Program-made: the position numbers and the translations under genes
Assembly: GCF_937880195.1 (NCBI RefSeq)
Contig: NZ_CALFLA010000016.1
Span: 1 to 17,563, forward strand
DNA from: an uncultured Blautia sp.
Lineage (GTDB): Bacteria > Bacillota > Clostridia > Lachnospirales > Lachnospiraceae
Direction: 5' to 3'
DNA length: 17,563 bases
Shown here: one piece after another, positions 8,057 through 14,998 of the stretch
How positions within the stretch are numbered: the first letter of the stretch is position 1
How the letters are laid out: the number at the start of each line of letters is the position of its first letter
The notes under the pieces: generated by a model
Told to the model about the DNA's origin: nothing
The model's input: the letters and a program-made list of their open reading frames with translations, nothing else
Databases searched by the model: none

Positions 8057-10429
8057 ATGAAATTATGGTATAAAAAACAGGCTTCTGCTTTTACTGAGGC
8101 TCTTCCGTTGGGAAATGGAAGTCTGGGGGCGATGGTATATGGTCAGATTCCAGAGGGGCATATGACGCTGAATCTAGATACATTGTGGTCGGGGACAGGA
8201 ACAAAGCATGAAAGAGCGCCGGAAGAAGGAATGCTCCCAAAAGTAAGAAATCTCATTTATAAAGGGGAATATTATGAGGCAGAGAAACTGATTGAAAAAA
8301 ACATGCTTGGCTTTTTTACAGAGTCTTATATGCCTATGGCCAATTTTTCTTATTTTATAAAACAATGTTCGCCGATTTATGATTATCGGAGAGAGCTTGA
8401 TCTGGAAACAGGCTGTGCCGAAGTGTGGTGCAGAACAGAAAAGGGTTGTTTTAAGCTGAACGGATTTGCTTCTTTTCCTCATCGTATGTTGGTATTTCGT
8501 TTTGAGCATACTGGTACGGAAAAACTTGAGATGGAGCTTGAGCTGGACAGCTTGCTGCACAGCAGAGCAGAGGCCGGAAACAGCTGTATTCGCCTCAGAG
8601 GTATGGCGCCGTCACATGTGGAGCCTAATTATGTGGAGTGTGAAAATGCAGTACAGTATAGGGAAGATGATCCAGGACTTTTATTTGTGACAGAGCTTTT
8701 TGTTCAGGATACGGATGGAACAGTGGAAAAAAAGGAGAATCGATTAAGGATAAAGGAGGCTTCTTTTGTAACAGTAGGTATATCTGCTGTATGTGGATAT
8801 ACAGGATATGAGAAGGAGCAGATTCGTGATTTTGATACACTGGAAGAAAGCCTGAACAAAAGGAAAGCTTCTGTTTTGAAAAAATCATATGAAGCTTTAT
8901 TGAAAGAACATATGCAGGATTATCAGATGTTATACAGCCGTGTAAGTCTGGAAATTGGAGATCAAAAAGAGAATATTCCTACAGATGAGCGCCTTGCTGC
9001 TATCAGGAAAGGAATGGAAGATCCGGGATTATATAGTCTGTTTTTTCAATATGGCAGATATCTTCTGATTTCCTCATCCAGGCCGGGATCTCAGGCTGCG
9101 AATCTTCAGGGAATCTGGAATGAAGAGCTGCGTCCGGCATGGAGCAGCAATTATACAACGAACATTAATACACAGATGAATTACTGGGCAGCCTGTGGTG
9201 TAAATTTGGCAGAATGTCAGGAACCTTTACATAGACTTTTGCAGGAAATGCGTATCAGAGGCAGGGAAACTGCTGAAAAGCAATATAGCTGCCGTGGATG
9301 GGCTGCAAATCACAATGTAGATCTGTGGAGACAGACAAACCCGGTAGGAGGTCTGCCAAAATATGCATATTGGCCTGTTGGTGGTATATGGATGGCAAGT
9401 CATCTTTTTGCCTATTACGAATACACACAGGATGTGGAATTTTTGAAAAATACAGCATATCCTATTTTGGAAGGCTGCGTATTGTTTGTACAGGATTTTC
9501 TGACAGAAGGTCCGGATGGAAGACTTCATACATGTCCATCTACCTCTCCAGAAAATGTATTTTATGATGATAAGGGACGTATCTGTTCTGTAAGTTATTC
9601 ATCTACGATGGATATTAGTCTGATCAGGGAATTACTGCAGTCCTATCTTTCTATGGCAGAAATTATACCGACAGATGAGAATTTAAAGAAGAATGCGAAA
9701 GAGATGCTCAGTCGGATTCCGGAAATACAGATAGGACCGGATGGATGTATTCAGGAGTGGATTCATCCATTTGCAGAAGTAGAGCTGGGACATCGTCATC
9801 TGACACCTCTTTATGGTGTTCACCCTGGAAATCAGATTACTCCAGAAAATACGCCGAAGCTTTCAAAAGCCAGTCTGAAGCTTTTAAATAAGCGACTGAC
9901 TTATGGCGGAGGACATACAGGGTGGAGCTGTGCATGGCTGATCAGCCTTTTTGCAAGACTTGGAGATCCAGAGTCTGCGGAAAAATACCTGAAGCATTTA
10001 CTTACAGCTTCTGTATATGATAATCTGTTTGATCTTCATCCTCCTTTAAATGAAGGCTTTGAGGGAGAAAAAGAGGTGTTTCAGATAGACGGTAATTTTG
10101 GAGCCGTAGAAGGAATCCTTAATATGCTTCTCCAAAGTCGTCAGGGAGAAATTTATCTTTTGCCTGCTCTTCCAGAAATGTGGAAAAATGGAAAGGTACA
10201 AGGATTATGTGCAAAAGGTGGATTTGAAGTTGATATTATGTGGAAGGATCATCAGCTGATAGAAGCAGTTATCTGTTCAAAAAACGGAAATGATATGAAA
10301 ATTCGCTGTAACTGTGACTTCATCATTATCAATGAGAAAACAGGAGTATGCCTGGAACGGTCAGAAGGTGGCACTGCCATAGCGAAGACAGAGAGTTCTG
10401 GGCGCTATAAGATACAGAGAATAAAATAA
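8057..10429 (+). CDS. Glycoside hydrolase family 95 (alpha-L-fucosidase or alpha-L-galactosidase)
   Basis: This is a cytoplasmic GH95 exo-glycosidase of 790 residues with no signal peptide. I start at the ATG at 8057, which has AGAGGA 6 bases upstream and begins with the family's usual MKLWYKK. The ATG at 8033 overlaps the permease stop and adds 8 residues. GH95 inverting enzymes release alpha-1,2-linked L-fucose, or in some members L-galactose. The N-terminal beta domain (about 1-260) leads via a linker to an (alpha/alpha)6 barrel. Catalytic residues can be placed by the family pattern of Bifidobacterium AfcA: Asn369 and Asn371 in TTNINTQMNYW, general acid Glu567 in CIQEW, and Asp678 in FQIDGNFG. 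The residue two before the first Asn is Thr367; fucosidases I recall have His there. The enzyme is complete for a single-domain member. It ends the first transport operon and is expected to trim imported oligosaccharides. Confidence 0.93.
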   Translation: MKLWYKKQASAFTEALPLGNGSLGAMVYGQIPEGHMTLNLDTLWSGTGTKHERAPEEGMLPKVRNLIYKGEYYEAEKLIEKNMLGFFTESYMPMANFSYFIKQCSPIYDYRRELDLETGCAEVWCRTEKGCFKLNGFASFPHRMLVFRFEHTGTEKLEMELELDSLLHSRAEAGNSCIRLRGMAPSHVEPNYVECENAVQYREDDPGLLFVTELFVQDTDGTVEKKENRLRIKEASFVTVGISAVCGYTGYEKEQIRDFDTLEESLNKRKASVLKKSYEALLKEHMQDYQMLYSRVSLEIGDQKENIPTDERLAAIRKGMEDPGLYSLFFQYGRYLLISSSRPGSQAANLQGIWNEELRPAWSSNYTTNINTQMNYWAACGVNLAECQEPLHRLLQEMRIRGRETAEKQYSCRGWAANHNVDLWRQTNPVGGLPKYAYWPVGGIWMASHLFAYYEYTQDVEFLKNTAYPILEGCVLFVQDFLTEGPDGRLHTCPSTSPENVFYDDKGRICSVSYSSTMDISLIRELLQSYLSMAEIIPTDENLKKNAKEMLSRIPEIQIGPDGCIQEWIHPFAEVELGHRHLTPLYGVHPGNQITPENTPKLSKASLKLLNKRLTYGGGHTGWSCAWLISLFARLGDPESAEKYLKHLLTASVYDNLFDLHPPLNEGFEGEKEVFQIDGNFGAVEGILNMLLQSRQGEIYLLPALPEMWKNGKVQGLCAKGGFEVDIMWKDHQLIEAVICSKNGNDMKIRCNCDFIIINEKTGVCLERSEGGTAIAKTESSGRYKIQRIK

Positions 10430-10470
10430 AAAAGACCAGGAAATCTATTACCGTCTCAGGGCAACCGCAT

Positions 10471-10514
10471 AAAAATATCCATTTAGAGAAATATTTCCCT
10501 AGATGGATATTTTT
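10471..10514. terminator. Bidirectional terminator between converging operons
   Basis: A 16-bp inverted repeat (10471-10486 with 10499-10514, one G-T wobble) encloses a 12-base loop. The left arm starts with five A and the right arm ends with five T, so either strand gives a hairpin ending in U. It lies 42 bases after the GH95 stop and 84 bases beyond the repressor stop on the other strand. It probably ends both transcripts. Confidence 0.8.
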
Positions 10515-10597
10515 AAATGTTTTCCACAATTTTCTCAAATCAATAGGATGTTCGTGGCTCTTTTTGAGGTTGTTCTAATTTTTATGATTCAAATATC

Positions 10598-11611
10598 TTA
10601 AAATAGTGAAATCACAGATTGCCGTTCTACAATTTCAACATCTATCTTCACATGAATAGGCGCTTTATTACTTCCTGTACGAATACGTTCTAATAAAAAC
10701 TTTGTGGCAAGCAGAGCCTTCTGCGTAATGTTCTGAGAAATAGAAGTTAATTTCGGAACTGTATACTGACATAATTTCAGATTATCATAACCGATTACAG
10801 ACAGATCAATAGGAACACGATAACCGCCTAGACGGGCGCCCTCCATGATGCCAATGGCACAGATATCAGCGGTAGTGACGGCTGCAGTAATCATATTCTG
10901 CATGGAAGCGATTTGTTTTCCTGCCTGAATCCCTCCTTCATAGGAAGGGGGGAAAGAAAAAACATATTCTGGACGAAATGGGATATCATTTTCTCTTAAT
11001 GCCTGGCGGTATCCCTGAAAACGTTCTGTCAAAAGAAAGTTATTTTCATAATCTGCCACAAAAGCAATATGTGAGTGTCCGTGATTAATCATATATTTAG
11101 TGGCCAGATACAATCCTTTCTGGTCGTCGGAACGGATATTGATCAGGTTGGGAAGCTCCAGATAGCTGTCGAAAATAGCTACAGGGCAGGGCAGAGACGG
11201 CAGAAGCTCACTCAGGGTATCCTGAAAATTAGGATAAAGAAAGATAATACCGTCCACATTCCAGTTTTTTAAGAGTGTGATCACATCTGTATTCTGATAT
11301 ATGGAACGTACCATCGTATAATATCCGTTAATGCGCAGCTCCTTTTCTATCGTTCCAATCATGGTGCTGATATAAGGATTCTCCAGAAGGTTTTCATCTG
11401 TATTATCCATGGAAATAATAATTCCAATAATATTGGAGGTCTTATTCGTCAGACTCCGCGCGCTAAGGTTAGGAACATAGCCACATTCTTTGATAAGGGC
11501 ATTTACTTTTTCTATTGTTTTTTGGGAAACACGATTGTGTTTCCCATTTATTACATTTGAAACGGTCATCATACTTACGCCGGCTTTTTCTGCAATATCT
11601 TTTAGAGTCAT
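10598..11611 (-). CDS. LacI-family transcriptional repressor
   Basis: This is a 337-residue LacI/GalR-family regulator read leftward. I choose the ATG at 11611, which has AAGGA 10 bases upstream. A GTG at 11620 would sit only 1 base after that site. The N-terminal helix-turn-helix (residues 3-22, TLKDIAEKAGVSMMTVSNVI) and the hinge (about 47-58, PNLSARSLTNKT) are intact. A periplasmic-binding-protein-like effector domain follows, with HGHSHIAFVAD (177-187) and DLSVIGYDN (269-277). It diverges from the second transport operon across a 267-base region holding two CG-centred palindromes, so it very likely represses that operon until a sugar released by it binds. Promoter placement suggests it may also control itself. 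The inducer is unknown. Confidence 0.94.
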   Translation of the reverse strand: MTLKDIAEKAGVSMMTVSNVINGKHNRVSQKTIEKVNALIKECGYVPNLSARSLTNKTSNIIGIIISMDNTDENLLENPYISTMIGTIEKELRINGYYTMVRSIYQNTDVITLLKNWNVDGIIFLYPNFQDTLSELLPSLPCPVAIFDSYLELPNLINIRSDDQKGLYLATKYMINHGHSHIAFVADYENNFLLTERFQGYRQALRENDIPFRPEYVFSFPPSYEGGIQAGKQIASMQNMITAAVTTADICAIGIMEGARLGGYRVPIDLSVIGYDNLKLCQYTVPKLTSISQNITQKALLATKFLLERIRTGSNKAPIHVKIDVEIVERQSVISLF

Positions 11612-11674
11612 AGTATTCACATCCTTATAGCTTTATAAACTCATATAATATTTATATTTGTCATATATAAATCT

Positions 11675-11702
11675 ATTATATCCAAGAAACTAAAAAAATC
11701 AA
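11675..11702 (-). promoter_or_regulatory. Candidate sigma-A promoter of the LacI-family gene
   Basis: On the minus strand, TTGATT (11697-11702) and a perfect TATAAT (11675-11680) are spaced by 16 bases. It is about 64 bases before the repressor start codon. Just after the -10 box the strand reads AATAGATTTA, which repeats a half of the operator at 11823-11838. Confidence 0.6.
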
Positions 11703-11705
11703 TGA

Positions 11706-11721
11706 AAAGTACCGATACATT
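11706..11721. promoter_or_regulatory. Second CG-centred palindrome, possible LacI-family site
   Basis: The 16-mer AAAGTACCGATACATT is an imperfect palindrome about a central CG, with 6 of 8 base pairs symmetric. It lies directly upstream of the repressor's own -35 box. Its half sites differ from those at 11823-11838, so it may be an auxiliary operator, a site for another LacI-family regulator such as CcpA, or chance. Confidence 0.35.
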
Positions 11722-11786
11722 ATTGTAAAAAACACACAAAAATAGAGATGCATAAATGTTATATATGCTGAAAAAATAAAATGATA

Positions 11787-11815
11787 TTGACGAATAAAAA
11801 AAATAATGGTAATTT
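11787..11815 (+). promoter_or_regulatory. Candidate sigma-A promoter of the second transport operon
   Basis: TTGACG (11787-11792) and an extended -10 TGG-TAATTT (TAATTT at 11810-11815) are spaced by 17 bases. The -35 matches in 5 of 6 positions and the TG extension strengthens the -10. The expected start point, about 11821-11823, falls at the beginning of the operator palindrome. Confidence 0.65.
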
Positions 11816-11822
11816 AACAATA

Positions 11823-11838
11823 GATTTAACGCTAAATC
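11823..11838. promoter_or_regulatory. LacI-family operator overlapping the transcription start
   Basis: GATTTA (11823-11828) and TAAATC (11833-11838) are perfect inverted half sites around ACGC, giving 7 of 8 symmetric pairs with a central CG. This is the usual architecture for LacI/GalR operators. It sits just downstream of the -10 box and 40 bases before the start codon, where bound repressor would block initiation. Confidence 0.65.
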
Positions 11839-11878
11839 AAGTGAACGAAAACCACATTTTATCAAGGAGGAAGTAAGT

Positions 11879-13246
11879 ATGAGAAAAAGAGTAATTGCAG
11901 CAGCATTAGCGGCTATGATGGCAGTTACAGGACTCGCAGGATGCGGCGGAAGCGGAACTGGAAAAGAAGAAGCTAAGAAAAATATAGAGGTTCCTACAGA
12001 GCCTTTTGGAGATACGATTAAGTATGATCCTTCTGTAGAGATTAACGGTGGAAAGGATGTTACCGTGGAATTATGGGAGTGGGGCAGCGATGAACTTTTC
12101 CAGGAAATCATTGATGGATATACAGCCATTCATCCGAATGTAACGATTAATCTTGTGAATAATCCCTGGGAGGATTACTGGACAAAACTTCCGCTGGCTC
12201 TTGACGGAGAGAATGGTCCTGCAATTTTTAATATACATAACAGTTATCATGAGAACTTAATCAATTACATGGCACCGTTGGAGATTCCTCTGGAAGATCT
12301 TCGGGCTGATTTTACCGGTGTGGATGCCCATGTGATTGATGGAGAGGTTTATTACATTGACTATGGTATGATGACAGGATCTGTATACTACAATAAAGAT
12401 ATGTGGGAAGCAGCCGGACTCACGGAAGCAGATATTCCAAAAACATGGGATGAGATGCGTGAGGTTGCGAAAAAGCTCACGATTAAAGAAGGAGATACCC
12501 TTATTCAGGCTGGTCTGAACTTCAATGATGATTTCCATCAGAATTATCTTCTGGGTCTGAATTATCAGTTGGGAGAAAACCTGTTTGAAGAAGACGGTGT
12601 GACACCAAAGGTAAACTCAGATGCAATGAAACAGGTGATGCAGATGTTGGTAGATATGTATGAAGTAGACGGCATCGGTTCTAAAGATTTTGGAGAAAAA
12701 GGTGCAGACAGCTTTGGACAGGGACAGTCAGCAATGGTTATTCAGTGGGGACATTACTACAATACCCTGAAGACTACCTGGAGCGATATTAATTTTGGCG
12801 TATTTGAGATTCCTACCTTTGACGGAAATCCATATGCATACAATCGTTACAATGGAGAGTCTACGTTCGGTGTAAATAAAAATGCGCCGGAAGATCAGCA
12901 GGCAGTAGCTCAGGATTTTATTAAATATTTCCTGGCAAATGATGATGCACAGGTAGCATTTAATCTGGCTATGAGTACATTCCCTGCTAAGAAATCTCTG
13001 GCAGACAATGAAAAGATTCTTGAAAATCCATCTCTGAAAGTATTGGCTGAGCACATTGACCACTATATCTGGCCGGGTCCAATGCCTGCCACAATGGAGA
13101 CATCACTGAAAAAAGCGGGACAGGATATTTTCTTTAACGGTGTTGATATTGATACTGCTTTGAATGAAGCACAGCAAAACATCATCAAAGATATGAAGAA
13201 TAGTGATTTTAAATCTGTAGAGAATTTGTACGCATACGCAAAATAA
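11879..13246 (+). CDS. Extracellular solute-binding lipoprotein of the second ABC transporter
   Basis: This is a 455-residue family 1 solute-binding lipoprotein. The signal peptide has RKR at residues 2-4, a hydrophobic core, and a textbook lipobox L-A-G-C with Cys22 as the lipidated residue, followed by a Gly/Ser-rich linker. The mature part shows VTVELWEWGSDELFQEII near residues 60-77 and SVYYNKDMWEAAG near 167-179, both typical of sugar-binding members. AGGAGG (11865-11870) is 8 bases from the ATG. It is the first gene of the LacI-controlled operon, followed by two permeases and a GH31 glycosidase, so it should capture an alpha-linked oligosaccharide for import. It clearly differs in sequence from the two binding proteins upstream, so the modules are not recent duplicates. 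Confidence 0.94.
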   Translation: MRKRVIAAALAAMMAVTGLAGCGGSGTGKEEAKKNIEVPTEPFGDTIKYDPSVEINGGKDVTVELWEWGSDELFQEIIDGYTAIHPNVTINLVNNPWEDYWTKLPLALDGENGPAIFNIHNSYHENLINYMAPLEIPLEDLRADFTGVDAHVIDGEVYYIDYGMMTGSVYYNKDMWEAAGLTEADIPKTWDEMREVAKKLTIKEGDTLIQAGLNFNDDFHQNYLLGLNYQLGENLFEEDGVTPKVNSDAMKQVMQMLVDMYEVDGIGSKDFGEKGADSFGQGQSAMVIQWGHYYNTLKTTWSDINFGVFEIPTFDGNPYAYNRYNGESTFGVNKNAPEDQQAVAQDFIKYFLANDDAQVAFNLAMSTFPAKKSLADNEKILENPSLKVLAEHIDHYIWPGPMPATMETSLKKAGQDIFFNGVDIDTALNEAQQNIIKDMKNSDFKSVENLYAYAK

Positions 13247-13269
13247 AGCAGACAAAGGAGGTAGGTCTT

Positions 13270-14148
13270 ATGTTTAAGAAATCCCACCCTTTGCAGAGTA
13301 AGAGTGAGATTATTCTGCGGAATATAGTAGTAATTGCAATGATCGCATTTTTCAGTATTTTTCTGATTGTGCCTATTGGAATTGCTTTTGCAGGAAGCTT
13401 TCACGAATGGAATCCTTTAAGCGGAACCTATAATTTCCTGGGCCTGGAGAATTATAAAGAGGTATTTACCAGTTCTCTGTTTGGAAAATCAATGCTAAAT
13501 ACACTGATCTTTTCAGTGGTGGTTATTATTTTCCGTGTGGGACTGGGATTGGGAATTGCCTATGCGATCTATTCTCCGTTGGTAAAACACAAAAGCTTTT
13601 TCCGAGCAATTTATTATATGCCGGTTGTTACGCCGATGGTGGCGGTGGCGTTTGTATGGAAGTTCATGTATAATCCGCAGATTGGAACGATAAATCAGAT
13701 CTTCGGATTGGATGTGAACTGGCTGATGAATCCGAAGATTGCATTGCTTGCAGTTATTATCATGACGATTTGGAAAGATTTTGGTTATGCGGTAGTTATG
13801 TATATGGCCGGACTGTATTCGCTGCCTTCGGATGCATTGGAAGCGGCAAAAGTAGACGGAGCGAATGGATGGCAGACGTTCAGATACATTACACTTCCGC
13901 TGCTGAAACCGATGACACTGTTTGTAGTAATTACTTCTATTATTTCTTATATTCAGGCTTATGTTCAGATACTGATTATGACGGAGGGCGGCCCTGGTAC
14001 AGCTACCTATCTGGCATCTTATATCATCTATGATGAAGCCTTTGTAAAATATAATTTTGGTTATGCGTCTGCATTATCCTTTGTTTTGTTTGTTATTACT
14101 GCTGTATTTAGCTGGTTATCTTTCCGGGTATCCGGAAGTGAGGAATAG
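13270..14148 (+). CDS. ABC sugar transporter permease, MalF-like
   Basis: This CUT1 permease of 292 residues is the MalF-like half of the second transporter. About six membrane segments are visible, the first at about residues 18-42. NFLGLENYKEVF (55-66) is the usual family motif after the first periplasmic loop. The ATPase-docking loop is canonical, E191-A192-A193 followed by D196-G197, and TEGGPGT (238-244) is present. AAGGAGGT (13255-13262) lies 7 bases before the ATG and 23 bases separate it from the binding protein. It works with the next permease; no ATPase gene is present in the window. Confidence 0.95.
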   Translation: MFKKSHPLQSKSEIILRNIVVIAMIAFFSIFLIVPIGIAFAGSFHEWNPLSGTYNFLGLENYKEVFTSSLFGKSMLNTLIFSVVVIIFRVGLGLGIAYAIYSPLVKHKSFFRAIYYMPVVTPMVAVAFVWKFMYNPQIGTINQIFGLDVNWLMNPKIALLAVIIMTIWKDFGYAVVMYMAGLYSLPSDALEAAKVDGANGWQTFRYITLPLLKPMTLFVVITSIISYIQAYVQILIMTEGGPGTATYLASYIIYDEAFVKYNFGYASALSFVLFVITAVFSWLSFRVSGSEE

Positions 14149-14159
14149 GAGGTGCCGTT

Positions 14160-14981
14160 GTGAAAAGAAAAATAAACAGTGTTGTATTGAATATTGGTCT
14201 TCTTCTACTGGGGTTGATAACGGTATATCCTTTTGTATGGATGATCCTATCTTCTTTCAAGCAGAATAAAGAAATTATGGCTCTGGAACAGCATTTGCTT
14301 CCACAGGAGTTTATTACGACCAACTACATGAATATGAATGCGCATTTTAATTTTATGCGGTTCTTCCTGAATAGTTTGGTGATTACATTGGTGATTACGC
14401 TGATTGTGATTTATACCAGTACGATTTGTGGATTTGTACTGAGTAAATATCAGTTCAAGGGCAGAAATATTTTGTTCGGTTTCGTGTTGGCTACGATGAT
14501 GATTCCCTGGTGTGTGACTATCATTCCGAAATATTCCATGATTCAGTATTTTGGATGGATGGACAGTTATAAAGCACTGATCATTCCGGCAATGTTCAGT
14601 GGGTTTGGAATCTTTATGATGAAGCAGCATATTTCCTCTCTTCCCAATGAAATTTTAGAAGCTGCGCGGATTGACGGGGCAAATGAATTTTTCATTTTCC
14701 ACAGAATTATCTTCCCCATGGCGAAAAATGGTATTTCCAGTATTGCCATCTTCCAGTTTTTATGGACATGGGAAGATTTCCTCTGGCCGTATTTGGTGAT
14801 TAATACCAAGGAAAAACAGCTTTTGGCGGTAGGGTTGAAAATGTTCAACGGACAGTATTCGACAGATTACGGAGCTCTTTTTGCAGCCACAGCAATTTCG
14901 ATTGTTCCAGTGCTTTTGATCTATCTGTTCTTCCAGAAGCAGTTTATTGCCGGAATTGCGGCTTCCGCAGTGAAAGGATAA
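14160..14981 (+). CDS. ABC sugar transporter permease, MalG-like
   Basis: This is a 273-residue CUT1 permease of the MalG type. It starts at a GTG codon, supported by AGGAGGT (14147-14153), which overlaps the stop of the previous gene and lies 6 bases upstream; no in-frame ATG fits as well. The first helix begins at about residue 9. The docking loop is E167-A168-A169 followed by D172-G173, and the C-terminus ends in ASAVKG as usual. It completes the membrane channel of the second importer. An 11-base gap to its partner suggests coupled translation. Confidence 0.95.
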   Translation: MKRKINSVVLNIGLLLLGLITVYPFVWMILSSFKQNKEIMALEQHLLPQEFITTNYMNMNAHFNFMRFFLNSLVITLVITLIVIYTSTICGFVLSKYQFKGRNILFGFVLATMMIPWCVTIIPKYSMIQYFGWMDSYKALIIPAMFSGFGIFMMKQHISSLPNEILEAARIDGANEFFIFHRIIFPMAKNGISSIAIFQFLWTWEDFLWPYLVINTKEKQLLAVGLKMFNGQYSTDYGALFAATAISIVPVLLIYLFFQKQFIAGIAASAVKG

Positions 14982-14998
14982 AAAGGAGAAGTAAGAGT

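Noticed and set aside
10436..10470. Somewhat unusual sequence before the convergent terminator, considered as an insertion-sequence end
   Set aside because: No inverted terminal repeats, target duplication or transposase fragment could be found nearby.
11838..11856. Possible catabolite (cre) site around GTGAACGAAAACCACA
   Set aside because: The spacing between TG, CG and CA does not fit the consensus TGNNNNCGNNNNCA in either direction.
11641..12129. 162-codon minus-strand open frame over the divergent region and the third binding protein
   Set aside because: It runs antisense through the signal peptide and promoter of a clear gene and continues into the intergenic AT-rich region; its composition is that of a shadow frame.
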